A stretch of 63,195 bases of DNA from an uncultured Eubacteriales bacterium (GCA_934394585.1 CAKRQU010000009.1:1-63195), one strand, 5' to 3'. Positions 53,063 to 62,000 are shown, counted from the first letter of the stretch. Notes: a model not told the origin generated them from the sequence alone. Made by a program: numbers and translations.

Positions 53063-53704
53063 ATGAACCTTATGTTTCTCGGCGCTCCCGGTGCCGGAAA
53101 AGGGACTCAGGCGGCTTTTGTTTCCGAAAAATATCATATACCTTCTATATCTACAGGCGTTTTGCTTCGTGAAGCCATGGCAAAGGGCACGGATCTCGGT
53201 ATCCGCGCAAAAAGCTACATGGACGCGGGCGCACTCGTGCCCGACGAGCTTGTTATAGGCATTATCAAAGAAAGACTGGCGGAAAAGGACTGCGAAAACG
53301 GTTTTATTCTCGACGGTTTTCCGAGAACAGTGCCGCAGGCGGAAGCGCTTGACAAAATGGGCGTGGAAATGGATCTGGTGATAAGCATCGAGGTCAGCGA
53401 TGACGCGATAGTAAAGCGCATGGGCGGCAGGCGACTCTGCACCGTATGCGACACGACTTATCACATAGCTCACAAGCCTCCGAAAGCGGAAGGCAAATGC
53501 GACCATTGCGGCGGTGCTCTGAAGCTCCGCGCTGATGATAAGCCCGAAGTCGTGAAAAGCAGACTTGAGGTTTATCACAAGCAGACGGAGCCGCTCAAGG
53601 ATTACTACGGTAAAAAGGGCAAGCTCTGCACGATAAACGGAGAAGGCAAAATAGATGATATAACCGCGGAAATAACAGCGGCTATTGAAAAAACAAGAGG
53701 CTAA
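53063..53704 (+). CDS. adk: Adenylate kinase
   Basis: Converts ATP + AMP to 2 ADP. 213 residues. P-loop GAPGAGKGTQ near the N-terminus, DGFPRTVPQA, and a zinc-type LID with four Cys (CTVCDTTYH, then CDHCGG). The secY-adk-map order is typical. Two hairpins lie in its 82-bp leader; GGAAGGAA precedes the ATG. Confidence 0.98.
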   Translation: MNLMFLGAPGAGKGTQAAFVSEKYHIPSISTGVLLREAMAKGTDLGIRAKSYMDAGALVPDELVIGIIKERLAEKDCENGFILDGFPRTVPQAEALDKMGVEMDLVISIEVSDDAIVKRMGGRRLCTVCDTTYHIAHKPPKAEGKCDHCGGALKLRADDKPEVVKSRLEVYHKQTEPLKDYYGKKGKLCTINGEGKIDDITAEITAAIEKTRG

Positions 53705-53709
53705 AATTT

Positions 53710-54462
53710 ATGATTTTAGTAAAAAACAGCGAACAGTTGGCTATCATGCGTAAAGCGGGGCGCATCACCGGCGAGGCAATTCTTGTCGCGAGAGAGCATA
53801 TCCGCGAAGGCGTTTCCACAAAGGAGCTGGATACAAGAATCCGCGAGTATATAGAAAAATGCGGCGCAAAGCCCTCTTTTCTCGGTTACGGCGGTTTCCC
53901 CGGCAGCGCCTGTATCAGCCTGAACGACGAGGTTATCCACGGGATACCGGATAAAAACCGTATACTGCACGAGGGCGATATCGTGAAAATAGATGTCGGC
54001 GCGTATTATCACGGATTTCACGGCGACAGTGCGAATACCTTTGGCGTAGGCAAGATAAGCGAAGAAGCCGAAAAGCTCATCGCAGCCACGAGAGAATCAT
54101 TTTTTCGCGGCGTAGCGCAGGCAAAGGCAGGCAATCGGATAGGCGACATCGGAAGCGCGGTTTTTGAATATGCAAATGCTCTCGGTTACGGAGTTGTGAA
54201 AAGATATGTCGGCCACGGTGTCGGCATGGAGCTGCATGAAGATCCCGAAGTGCCGAATTTCGGTACTGCCGGAAGAGGTCCGAGGCTGGTGCCCGGAATG
54301 GTAATAGCCATAGAGCCCATGATAAACGCGGGGACTTATCTCGTGCGTGAAATGGACGACGGCTGGACGGTGAAAACCGCCGACGGCAGGCTTTCCGCCC
54401 ATTATGAACATACGGTTGCCATTACAGACGGCGAGCCGGTGCTTATGACGATGGTGGAATGA
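53710..54462 (+). CDS. map: Methionine aminopeptidase, type I
   Basis: Removes initiator Met from nascent proteins. 250 residues. Metal ligands are seen in order: DVGAYYHGFHGDSANTF (two Asp), GHGVGMELHEDP (His), AIEPM (Glu) and YEHTVAI (Glu). It begins 5 bp after adk, and its end provides the ribosome binding site for the KOW gene. Confidence 0.98.
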   Translation: MILVKNSEQLAIMRKAGRITGEAILVAREHIREGVSTKELDTRIREYIEKCGAKPSFLGYGGFPGSACISLNDEVIHGIPDKNRILHEGDIVKIDVGAYYHGFHGDSANTFGVGKISEEAEKLIAATRESFFRGVAQAKAGNRIGDIGSAVFEYANALGYGVVKRYVGHGVGMELHEDPEVPNFGTAGRGPRLVPGMVIAIEPMINAGTYLVREMDDGWTVKTADGRLSAHYEHTVAITDGEPVLMTMVE

Positions 54463-54463
54463 T

Positions 54464-54751
54464 ATGAAGACTTCGGAAAATATGATAGGCTCGCTTGCGG
54501 TTTCTCTGGCGGGACGCGACAAAGGTCGGACACTGGTAATAACCGGAGTCTGCGACGCGGACAGCGTTTTTGTGGCGGACGGCAAAATGAGAAAGACAGG
54601 CACGCCGAAAAAGAAAAAATTGCGGCATTTGAAAATAGTATCAAAAGCGGATGAAGAAAGCGTTTCGCGCATAGCCTCCGGGCTTGCCACGGACAGCTTC
54701 ATACGCAGGGTACTTGACAGCACGGTAATCGATGACGATGACCTAATTTAA
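54464..54751 (+). CDS. KOW-domain RNA-binding protein (L14e-like)
   Basis: 95 residues. An N-terminal KOW/SH3-like fold (GSLAVSLAGRDKGRTLVITGVCDADSVFVADG) is followed by a basic PKKKKLRH stretch and an acidic tail ending DDDDLI. Proteins of this kind sit between map and infA in many clostridia and are presumed ribosome-associated. Exact role unknown. It starts one base after the map stop. Confidence 0.85.
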   Translation: MKTSENMIGSLAVSLAGRDKGRTLVITGVCDADSVFVADGKMRKTGTPKKKKLRHLKIVSKADEESVSRIASGLATDSFIRRVLDSTVIDDDDLI

Positions 54752-54777
54752 ATTGAAATAATTTAAGGAGGGCAATA

Positions 54778-54993
54778 ATGCCAAAGGGCGATGTTGTTGA
54801 ATTTGAAGGCACGGTAGTTGAGGCTATGCCGAATGCCACCTTCAAGGTAAAGCTTCCCAATGAGCATATAGTTACGGCTCAGATTTCGGGCAAGCTCAGA
54901 ATGAACTATATAAAAATCGGTCCCGGTGATAAGGTTACCGTAGAGGTTTCCGTATATGACCTGAATAAGGGTCGTATCACATGGCGCCACTGA
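54778..54993 (+). CDS. infA: Translation initiation factor IF-1
   Basis: 71 residues, single S1/OB domain that blocks the A site during initiation. GDVVEFEGTVVEAMPNATFKV and RIxxGDKVTVE-type sequence are recognisable; the second residue is Pro instead of the common Ala. AAGGAGG lies upstream. Confidence 0.98.
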   Translation: MPKGDVVEFEGTVVEAMPNATFKVKLPNEHIVTAQISGKLRMNYIKIGPGDKVTVEVSVYDLNKGRITWRH

Positions 54994-55040
54994 TAAAACA
55001 AAAAATCTAAAAATTATGTGAAAGGAATGGTGAAATACAC

Positions 55041-55154
55041 ATGAAAGTTAAACCTTCCGTTAAAAAGATTTGCAGCAAGTGCAAAATCATCAAAAGAAAA
55101 GGCCATGTAATGGTAATTTGCGAAAACCCGAAGCATAAGCAGAAACAGGGTTAA
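55041..55154 (+). CDS. rpmJ: 50S ribosomal protein L36
   Basis: 37 residues, too short for a length-filtered ORF list. MKVKPSVKKICSKCKIIKRK and a CENPKHKQKQG end give the CxxC...C...H zinc site. It lies between infA and rpsM as usual. The ribosome binding site is AAAGGAATGG. Confidence 0.97.
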   Translation: MKVKPSVKKICSKCKIIKRKGHVMVICENPKHKQKQG

Positions 55155-55187
55155 GCCAACACAAATTGAGGGAGGTGTATTTCCAGA

Positions 55188-55556
55188 ATGGCTCGTATAG
55201 CTGGCGTTGAAGTTCCAAACAACAAAAGAGTTGAAATCGGTCTTACCTATATTTACGGTATAGGCAGAACAACTTCCAATCAGATTCTTGCAAAGACAGG
55301 AATCAATCCCGATACACGCTGCAAGGATCTCACAGAAGATGACGTATCCAAGCTTCGTGACGAAATCGAAAACTTCCACAAAGTGGAAGGCGACCTTCGC
55401 CGTGATGTCGCTCTCGATATCAAGCGAATGATCGAAATAGGCTGCTACCGTGGCACAAGACACAGAAAAGGTCTTCCTGTTCGCGGACAGAGAACAAAAA
55501 CAAATGCAAGAACCAGAAAAGGTCCTGCAAAGACAATAGCAAACAAGAAGAAATAA
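55188..55556 (+). CDS. rpsM: 30S ribosomal protein S13
   Basis: 122 residues. MARIAGVEVPNNKRVEIGLTYI-type start, GIGRTTSNQIL, and the basic tail (RTKTNARTRKGPAKTIANKKK-like) that touches P-site tRNA. GGAGGTG precedes the ATG. First r-protein of the classical alpha operon. Confidence 0.98.
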   Translation: MARIAGVEVPNNKRVEIGLTYIYGIGRTTSNQILAKTGINPDTRCKDLTEDDVSKLRDEIENFHKVEGDLRRDVALDIKRMIEIGCYRGTRHRKGLPVRGQRTKTNARTRKGPAKTIANKKK

Positions 55557-55576
55557 TTAAGGAGTGATAGAAGCTA

Positions 55577-55975
55577 ATGGCTAAAATAACAACCAAAAAG
55601 GTAGTCAGAAAGCGCCGCGAACGCAAGAATGTCGAAAAAGGCGTAGCACATATCCGTGCAACATATAACAATACTATCGTTACTATCACGGATACCGCAG
55701 GCAATGCAGTTTCTTGGGCTTCTGCAGGCGAGCTCGGTTTCAGAGGCTCCAGAAAGTCCACACCGTTTGCAGCTCAGATGGCTGCTGAAACAGCTGCTAA
55801 AATCGCAGCCGACAACGGCATGAAGACTGTTGAAGTATTTGTAAAGGGTCCCGGACAAGGCAGAGAATCCGCTATCCGCGCGCTTCAGACACAGGGTCTT
55901 GAAATCAGCCTTATCCGCGATGTAACGCCTGTTCCTCACAACGGATGCAGACCGCCTAAAATCAGAAGAGTCTAA
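55577..55975 (+). CDS. rpsK: 30S ribosomal protein S11
   Basis: 132 residues on the 30S platform near the mRNA exit. HIRATYNNTIVTITDTAGN and the invariant end DVTPVPHNGCRPPKIRRV are present. AAGGAGTG lies upstream. Confidence 0.98.
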   Translation: MAKITTKKVVRKRRERKNVEKGVAHIRATYNNTIVTITDTAGNAVSWASAGELGFRGSRKSTPFAAQMAAETAAKIAADNGMKTVEVFVKGPGQGRESAIRALQTQGLEISLIRDVTPVPHNGCRPPKIRRV

Positions 55976-55999
55976 TTTACAAGGAGGATTCAAAATACT

Positions 56000-56629
56000 A
56001 TGGCAAGATATACAGGTCCTGTGTGCAAACTTTGCCGCAGAGAGGGAACAAAGCTTTTCCTCAAAGGCGAACGTTGCCTTACCGATAAATGCCCTGTAAC
56101 ACGCAGAGGCACAGCCCCCGGTCAGCACGGCGCAGCACAGGTTAAGAAAAACAAAGAGTACTATATGCAGCTTCGTGAGAAGCAGAAAGCAAGAAGATAC
56201 TACGGTATTCTTGAAAAGCAGTTCAAAACATATTTTGAAATTGCCGACAAGAAAGAAGGACAGACCGGTGCAAATCTGCTTTGCCTGCTCGAGCGTCGCT
56301 TTGACAATGTAGTTTACAGAATGGGACTTGCTGAGAGCCGCAATGAGGCAAGACAGCTCGTTCTCCATGCACATTTCACTATAAACGGTAAAAAGGCGGA
56401 TATTCCTTCCATCATCGTAAAGAAGGGCGACGTTATCGCTCTGAAGGATTCTTCCCGCGATTCCGAAAAGATCAAATCTCTCCTCGAACTCATGGAAAAG
56501 ACAACAGCACCGAAGTGGCTTGACCTTGACAAGACAAAAGCAAGCGCTACAGTAGTTGCTCTGCCTGAGAGAGATGATATCGACTTCCCGTTCCAGGAAT
56601 CTCTTATCGTCGAGTTGTACTCCAAATAA
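56000..56629 (+). CDS. rpsD: 30S ribosomal protein S4 (zinc type)
   Basis: 209 residues. The N-terminus has four Cys (CKLC, then RCLTDKC) for zinc. The S4 RNA-binding domain has RRFDNVVYRMGLAESRNEARQLV. Nucleates 16S folding and can regulate the alpha operon. A 110-bp gap to rpoA holds an ATTCC/GGGAAT inverted repeat near 56646-56688. Confidence 0.98.
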   Translation: MARYTGPVCKLCRREGTKLFLKGERCLTDKCPVTRRGTAPGQHGAAQVKKNKEYYMQLREKQKARRYYGILEKQFKTYFEIADKKEGQTGANLLCLLERRFDNVVYRMGLAESRNEARQLVLHAHFTINGKKADIPSIIVKKGDVIALKDSSRDSEKIKSLLELMEKTTAPKWLDLDKTKASATVVALPERDDIDFPFQESLIVELYSK

Positions 56630-56739
56630 TAGTTACCCGCGGTATTCCGAAAATATCGCAGGTACTATCAGGCGGTTTTTCGGGAATATCAAAAAAACAT
56701 TCGAAAACATTATGTTTCGGTTAAAAGGAGGGTTACTTA

Positions 56740-57705
56740 ATGATAGAAATAGAAAAGCCGAATATATCGGTGGATAATCTCAGCGCAGACGGTAAAAGCG
56801 GAACTTTTACTGTAGAACCTCTTGAGCGGGGCTACGGCACTACGCTCGGAAATTCGCTCCGCAGAGTGCTGCTCAGCTCACTTCCCGGTGTAGCGGTAGT
56901 CAGCATAAAAATCGCAGGCGGCGGAAAGGATGTTCTTCACGAAATTTCCACTATTCCCGGAGTAAAAGAGGATGTATGCGAAATAGTCCTCAATGTAAAG
57001 GGAATAACCGCAAAGCTTCACGGCAACGCCCCCAAGACTGTATACATTGACGTTACAGGCACAAAGGATGTTTGCGCGGGTGATATCGTATGCGACAATG
57101 AGCTGGAAATTCTCAATCCCGACCATCATATAGCTACAGTCAGCGAAGGTGTACGTTTCCACATGGAGCTTACTTTCGATCACGGTCGCGGCTATGTTTC
57201 TCAGGAAAAGAATAAACAGATATATTCCGCAGGTCAGCTCGGTGTGATATTTGTAGATTCAATATTCACGCCTGTTTACAATGTAAACTACGAGGTAGAC
57301 AATACCCGTGTAGGAAACAGCATTGACTATGACAAGCTTACTTTAAACGTATTGACGAACGGCACTATTTCCGCAAAGGAAGCCGTATCGCTTGCTGCCA
57401 AGATACTCAACGAACACCTCAACCTCTTTGTAGAGCTTTCCGATGAAGCAAAGAGGGCGGAAATCATGGTTGAACGCGAAGAAACCAAGAAAGAAAAAGT
57501 CCTTGAGATGACCATTGAGGAGCTTGACCTGTCTGTTCGTAGCTTCAACTGCCTCAAGCGTGCAGGCATTGACACGGTTGAAGATCTCACAAGCAAGACA
57601 GAGGAAGATATGATAAAAGTACGTAATCTCGGCAAGAAGTCGCTTGAAGAAGTTATACAGAAACTTCATTCGCTCGGACTGGCTCTTCGCCGCGAGGACG
57701 ACTGA
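56740..57705 (+). CDS. rpoA: RNA polymerase subunit alpha
   Basis: 321 residues. N-terminal dimerisation and assembly domain (RGYGTTLGNSLRRVLLSSLPG) and C-terminal domain with the DNA/activator-binding helices (LSVRSFNCLKRAGIDTVEDL, KVRNLGKKSLEEV), joined by a short linker. AAAAGGAGGG precedes the ATG. Confidence 0.99.
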   Translation: MIEIEKPNISVDNLSADGKSGTFTVEPLERGYGTTLGNSLRRVLLSSLPGVAVVSIKIAGGGKDVLHEISTIPGVKEDVCEIVLNVKGITAKLHGNAPKTVYIDVTGTKDVCAGDIVCDNELEILNPDHHIATVSEGVRFHMELTFDHGRGYVSQEKNKQIYSAGQLGVIFVDSIFTPVYNVNYEVDNTRVGNSIDYDKLTLNVLTNGTISAKEAVSLAAKILNEHLNLFVELSDEAKRAEIMVEREETKKEKVLEMTIEELDLSVRSFNCLKRAGIDTVEDLTSKTEEDMIKVRNLGKKSLEEVIQKLHSLGLALRREDD

Positions 57706-57783
57706 TCATATCAAAATAAAAGAGTTATCTAAGTTTGGTATAGATAATCCTTTATAAAAATCAGGCAAAGGAGGAATACTGAA

Positions 57784-58125
57784 ATGCCCGGAACCAGAAA
57801 ACTCGGCAGACCTACTGCCCACAGACAGGCTATGCTCAGAGGCATGGTTACTTATCTTTTGGAAAACGGTTCTATAGAAACAACTCTTACAAGAGCAAAA
57901 GAAGTAAGAAGCCTTGCAGAGAAGATGATTACTCTCGGCAAGAAAAATACACTTGCTTCCCGCCGTCAGGCACTTGCTTTTATAACAAAGGAATCCGTTG
58001 TAAAGAAGGTTTTTGACGAAATCGCTCCCAAATATGCAGATAGAAACGGCGGTTACACAGCTATCTATAAGCTCGGTCCCCGTCGCGGCGACGCAGCTGA
58101 AATGGCTATCGTAAAACTTATCTGA
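57784..58125 (+). CDS. rplQ: 50S ribosomal protein L17
   Basis: 113 residues at the tunnel exit: RKLGRPTAHRQAMLRGMVTYLL and GGYTAIYKLGPRRGDAAEMA. Last gene of the alpha operon, followed by a clear terminator and repeat copy C. Confidence 0.98.
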   Translation: MPGTRKLGRPTAHRQAMLRGMVTYLLENGSIETTLTRAKEVRSLAEKMITLGKKNTLASRRQALAFITKESVVKKVFDEIAPKYADRNGGYTAIYKLGPRRGDAAEMAIVKLI

Positions 58126-58145
58126 TTATAGGTTTGATTTGAAAT

Positions 58146-58179
58146 AAAAAGCACAGGGCACGTGGTCCTGTGCTTTTTT
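58146..58179 (+). terminator. Terminator of the S10-spc-alpha cluster
   Basis: AAAAGCACAGG (58147-58157) pairs with CCTGTGCTTTT (58167-58177) and ends in T6, about 20 bp after the rplQ stop. Confidence 0.92.
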
Positions 58180-58189
58180 GCGCTTTCGT

Positions 58190-58935
58190 TACTCTTTGCC
58201 AAGAGGGGGCAGGTTGCGCTTTTGGCAAAAGCGCAGAAAAAGTTTCTCTTTGCCCAAAGAGAACGGGGTCGCGCTTTTGAATGACCAAAAGCGCGGCAAA
58301 AGTCATCAAAGGAAGGCTCCTCGCCCTCCTTTGCAAACTACCTCGCACCCCGTCGAGTTAGCCGCAGAAAGCAATGCGCGGCAAGTATGTGCTATATATA
58401 GCAAATCAAACAGCTTTTGTCTATCTCTCTGCGCATCATCAATCATACCGCGCGTGCGAACAAAGTATGCCGCAAAAAGCGAGCAGATTCGACGGGTGGG
58501 TGGTGCCACGCCGAAAGTTCAGCTACGCTTCCCACTATAGGCTAAACTCCAACTACGCGAGCATGGCTTGATGGACATCGAGTTGGAGAAGCTAAAGATT
58601 AAGTCAGAACAAACCAAAGTCCGTGTTAAGTGTGGGGGTCTGAACCATATTTCCGGTTTAGTCTACGGTCGGACTGTTGGGGCAGTATGTTCGCACAAGT
58701 CGCCGCGAGGCGACACAGAAAGAGTTTAAAAGAGGAATTGACACATACGCGCAGCGTGTGTGTCGGCGTCGCCGAGACAGGAGTTAATACCTTCCTCTTT
58801 TTGACTTTTGGTATACTCCGTCTCGGCGACGCCGTTCAGAGGTGGCTCCGCCACCCTGAACCCTCCTCTTGGTCACGCAAAAGTAAACCCTCGTTTCCTT
58901 TGGAGGAAAGTAACTTTTGTTTCTTTGCCCAAAGA
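58190..58935 (+). repeat. Dispersed modular intergenic repeat, copy C
   Basis: About 870 bp without a supported gene, between the rplQ terminator and a convergent gene. The core (58300-58740) is in the same orientation as copy A; the anchor gcgagcagattcgacgg lies at 58479-58495. Upstream are inverted, partly shuffled versions of the flanking modules (CTTTGCCAAGAG, GCGCTTTTgGCAAAAGCGC, GCGCTTTTgaatgaccAAAAGCGC). Downstream is a CACATACGC/GCGTGTGTG hairpin near 58742-58764 shared with copy B, then a locally unique GGTGGCTCCGCCACC hairpin (58841-58855). Short ORFs here do not keep frame with the other copies. Confidence 0.85.
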
Positions 58936-59011
58936 AAAACGAGCACGGGCGGCAAACGCCGCCCGCTTTTCCAACGCTTTTATAAAAAGCACCCACCTTT
59001 TTGCCAAAGAA

Positions 59012-59047
59012 AAAAGGTCTGTAATAAATTTTACAGACCTCTTTTTA
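59012..59047 (-). terminator. Terminator after the small Cys-protein gene
   Basis: AGGTCTGTAA/TTACAGACCT arms (59015-59024 and 59031-59040), with a T-run on the minus strand. Confidence 0.85.
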
Positions 59048-59254
59048 TCAGTTTTGTTTCCTTACGCTTTTGTACTCATCGTAATATTTATAAAAAGGGC
59101 AGCGCGCACGGGGATTTTCCGTCAGGCGATACATATCATCTTCGTCGATATCTGCCGTGCAGATATAATCGCCGATATCCTCATCCCAATCGAAAAATTC
59201 GCATGTTTCGCAATTCGAAGCAAAAGCGGCATCGGATTTTTTCTTTTTTTCCAT
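59048..59254 (-). CDS. Small Cys-containing protein, DUF6472-like
   Basis: 68 residues: lysine-rich start MEKKKKSD, then NCETCEFFDWDEDIGDYIC, an acidic middle (DIDEDDMYRL) and ARCPFYKYYDEYK. Four Cys (CETC, C, C) could bind a metal. It looks like a small clostridial family I know as DUF6472, function unknown. It lies downstream of the rpsI terminator, with its own terminator, and converges on repeat copy C. The ribosome binding site is weak (AGAGGTAC). Confidence 0.7.
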   Translation of the reverse strand: MEKKKKSDAAFASNCETCEFFDWDEDIGDYICTADIDEDDMYRLTENPRARCPFYKYYDEYKSVRKQN

Positions 59255-59270
59255 TTTGTACCTCTAAAAC

Positions 59271-59303
59271 AAAATCCCGAAAGCTTTTGCAATCGGGATT
59301 TTG
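59271..59303 (-). terminator. Terminator of rplM-rpsI
   Basis: AAAATCCCGA (59271-59280) and TCGGGATTTT (59293-59302), perfect 10-bp arms, 20 bp after the rpsI stop. Confidence 0.88.
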
Positions 59304-59321
59304 AAAATATCGTATAAAACC

Positions 59322-59723
59322 TTATCTCTTGGAGAACTGGCTTGCACGACGAGCGGCTTTGAGACCGTACTTCTTTCTTTCCTTCATTCTCGGGTCGCGA
59401 GTGAGGAAGCCTGCTTTTTTGAGTGCGGGTCTGTATGTTTCATCTGCCTGGAGAAGAGCTCTTGCTATACCGTGACGGATAGCGCCTGCCTGACCGGAGA
59501 TACCTCCGCCCTGAGCGGTGCATACTACATCGAATTTGCCTTCTGTGGAAGTTACGCCGAAAGGCTGGTTCATAATGAGCTTAAGAGTTTCAAGACCGAA
59601 GTAATCGTCTACATCTCTGCCGTTTATTGTGATATTGCCTGTACCTGCATAGAGGCGGACGCGGGCAACGGATTTCTTTCTTCTGCCTGTGCCGTAGAAG
59701 TAGGGTTTAGCGCTTGTATACAT
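59322..59723 (-). CDS. rpsI: 30S ribosomal protein S9
   Basis: 133 residues. YFYGTGRRKKSVARVRL at the start, GQAGAIRHGIARALL, and the C-terminal RRASQFSKR whose last Arg touches P-site tRNA. It follows rplM by 20 bp with AGGAGG. Confidence 0.98.
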   Translation of the reverse strand: MYTSAKPYFYGTGRRKKSVARVRLYAGTGNITINGRDVDDYFGLETLKLIMNQPFGVTSTEGKFDVVCTAQGGGISGQAGAIRHGIARALLQADETYRPALKKAGFLTRDPRMKERKKYGLKAARRASQFSKR

Positions 59724-59743
59724 AATCTTTGCTCCTCCTTTAA

Positions 59744-60175
59744 TTAGTCAACCGTGTAAGGAACGGGCTTCTGAGCTGCCTGATTATGCTCGCTGCCTGC
59801 GTAAACCTTAAGACGTGTGATGCTGGTATCGCCTATCGTGTTGTGGGGAAGCATACCCTTGACTGCGAGAGTCATGGCAAGCTCGGGCTTTGTAGCCATG
59901 AGAGTCTTGTACTGAACTTCCTTAAGACCGCCGATATAGCCGGAATGGCGGCGATAATACTTCTGAGTGAGCTTCTTGCCTGTGAGAACAGCCTTGGAAG
60001 CGTTGATTATGATAACGAATTCGCCGCAATCCACGTGAGGTGTGAATTCGGGGCGATGCTTGCCTCTGAGAATGTTGGCAGCGGCAACGGCTGTTTTACC
60101 GAGGGGCTTGCCTGCGGCGTCGATGACGTACCATTTGCGTTCCAGAGTTTCTTTTTTAGCCATGAAAGTGGACAT
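59744..60175 (-). CDS. rplM: 50S ribosomal protein L13
   Basis: 143 residues beginning MSTFMAKKETLERKWYVIDA; GKTAVAAANILRGKHRPEF and KGMLPHNTIGDTSITRLKVY are diagnostic. An early 23S binder. The first ATG (60175) follows GGAGG. The leader has a GGGTGC-TTT-GCGCCC hairpin (60210-60224), a possible autoregulatory element. Confidence 0.98.
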   Translation of the reverse strand: MSTFMAKKETLERKWYVIDAAGKPLGKTAVAAANILRGKHRPEFTPHVDCGEFVIIINASKAVLTGKKLTQKYYRRHSGYIGGLKEVQYKTLMATKPELAMTLAVKGMLPHNTIGDTSITRLKVYAGSEHNQAAQKPVPYTVD

Positions 60176-60239
60176 CTTTTATTCCTCCGATGAAATTTTT
60201 CTTTGATTTGGGCGCAAAGCACCCGTTTGCAACGATAGG

Positions 60240-60268
60240 ATTATAGCATATAGCAATACATTTGTCAA
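60240..60268 (-). promoter_or_regulatory. Promoter of rplM-rpsI
   Basis: Minus strand: perfect TTGACA (60268-60263), 17-bp spacer, perfect TATAAT (60245-60240). Confidence 0.93.
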
Positions 60269-60415
60269 TACTTTTTTGCAAAAAAACTTCAAAATTTCAA
60301 TTTGCGATATCAATACCTTTGATTTTCTCGCAAAATCTCGCGTTTTCTCTTTAAATTCAGCCCGTGAAATAACGAAAATACCGATTTTAATTTTTCTGTT
60401 TTTTGCGTCAATCGG

Positions 60416-60444
60416 TTGACACGACGGCACTTTTTATGTATAAT
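60416..60444 (+). promoter_or_regulatory. Promoter of guaB
   Basis: Perfect TTGACA (60416-60421), 17-bp spacer, perfect TATAAT (60439-60444), 39 bp before the guaB ATG. Confidence 0.93.
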
Positions 60445-60483
60445 ATTGAAAATATATATAAAAAAGCAGTGAGGAAAATCGAA

Positions 60484-61953
60484 ATGCCGGAAATAAACAA
60501 TAAATTCGGGAAAGAAGGGCTTACTTTTGACGATGTGCTTCTTATTCCCGCAAAAAGCGATGTTTTGCCGAATATGGTGGATCTTTCTACCAGGCTCACA
60601 AAGAAAATCAGGCTGAATACGCCTATAATGTCCGCGGCGATGGATACCGTTACGGAATCGGGACTAGCCATAGCGATGGCTCGCGAGGGCGGAATAGGTA
60701 TCATTCACAAAAATATGCCTATAGAAATGCAGGCGGATGAAGTGGAAAAAGTGAAACGCAGTGAAAACGGCGTTATTACAAATCCTTTTTATCTTTCTCC
60801 CGAAAATTTTGTTTATGAGGCGGAAGCGCTGATGCACAAATACAAAATTTCGGGCGTACCCGTCTGCGCGGAAGGCAAAAAGCTCGTCGGCATCATCACA
60901 AACCGCGATATGCGTTTTCTTACCGATATGAATATGAAAATAGGCGATGTAATGACAAAGGAAAATCTCATTACGGCACCTGCGGGCACCACGCATGAGG
61001 AAGCCAGCCGCATTCTTTGCAGGCATAAAATAGAAAAGCTTCCGCTTGTCGATGAAAAAGGCAATCTCTGCGGACTCATCACGATAAAGGATATTCAGAA
61101 AGCCACGCGCTATCCCAATTCCGCAAAGGATGAAAGAGGCAGATTGCTTTGCGGCGCGGCGATAGGTGTTACCGCAGATATACTCGAGCGCGCGGGAGCA
61201 CTGCTCAATGCGGGCGCGGATGTGCTTGTACTGGATTCGGCACACGGTCATTCCGCGGGAATAATACAGAGTGTACGCAAGGTAAAAGAGGCATTCCCCG
61301 ATTGCCAGCTTATCGCGGGCAATATAGCTACGGCGGAGGCTGCGCGCGATCTCATCGAGGCAGGCGCCGACGCGGTGAAGGTCGGTATAGGTCCCGGCTC
61401 TATATGTACTACGAGAATTATCGCCGGCATAGGCGTGCCGCAGGTTACGGCTATATACGATGTGGCACAGGTGGCAGCGCAGTATGATATTCCCGTCATT
61501 GCGGACGGCGGCATAAAATACAGCGGCGATCTGGTGAAATCCATAGCCGCCGGCGCGGATGCAATAATGATAGGCTCGCTTTTTGCGGGATGCGAGGAAA
61601 GCCCCGGCGAGAGCGAAATCTATCAGGGCAGACGTTTCAAGGTATATCGCGGCATGGGTTCTCTCGCGGCTATGGAAAAAGGTTCAAAGGACAGATATTT
61701 CCAGACCAATTCGAAAAAGCTCGTTCCCGAGGGTGTAGAGGGAAGAGTACCTTACAAGGGTCCGCTCGCCGATACTGTATATCAGCTTGTGGGCGGTATG
61801 CGTTCAGGCTTCGGCTACTGCGGATGCGCTACGGTGGATGAGCTGAAAAAGAACGGCAGATTTATCCGCATTACGGGCGCAGGTCTGCGTGAATCTCATC
61901 CTCATGATATAAGCATAACAAAAGAAGCGCCGAACTACAGCTCAAACGGCTGA
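60484..61953 (+). CDS. guaB: IMP dehydrogenase
   Basis: Oxidises IMP to XMP, the committed step of GMP synthesis. 489 residues. N-terminal KEGLTFDDVLLIPA, two CBS domains (about 95-210: TNRDMRF and ITIKDIQKA), catalytic loop GIGPGSICTTR with the active Cys near 309, GGIKYSGD phosphate site and YRGMGS flap region. The ATG at 60484 follows GAGGAAAA; the frame to 60403 would span the promoter. No purine riboswitch is seen in the short leader. Confidence 0.98.
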   Translation: MPEINNKFGKEGLTFDDVLLIPAKSDVLPNMVDLSTRLTKKIRLNTPIMSAAMDTVTESGLAIAMAREGGIGIIHKNMPIEMQADEVEKVKRSENGVITNPFYLSPENFVYEAEALMHKYKISGVPVCAEGKKLVGIITNRDMRFLTDMNMKIGDVMTKENLITAPAGTTHEEASRILCRHKIEKLPLVDEKGNLCGLITIKDIQKATRYPNSAKDERGRLLCGAAIGVTADILERAGALLNAGADVLVLDSAHGHSAGIIQSVRKVKEAFPDCQLIAGNIATAEAARDLIEAGADAVKVGIGPGSICTTRIIAGIGVPQVTAIYDVAQVAAQYDIPVIADGGIKYSGDLVKSIAAGADAIMIGSLFAGCEESPGESEIYQGRRFKVYRGMGSLAAMEKGSKDRYFQTNSKKLVPEGVEGRVPYKGPLADTVYQLVGGMRSGFGYCGCATVDELKKNGRFIRITGAGLRESHPHDISITKEAPNYSSNG

Positions 61954-62000
61954 TAAAACGGCGGAAATATAAAGCGCGGCGGCGCTTCGGAGGCATATAA

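Noticed and set aside
60445..60483. Guanine or other purine riboswitch before guaB
   Set aside because: The leader is under 40 nt and has no aptamer-like structure.
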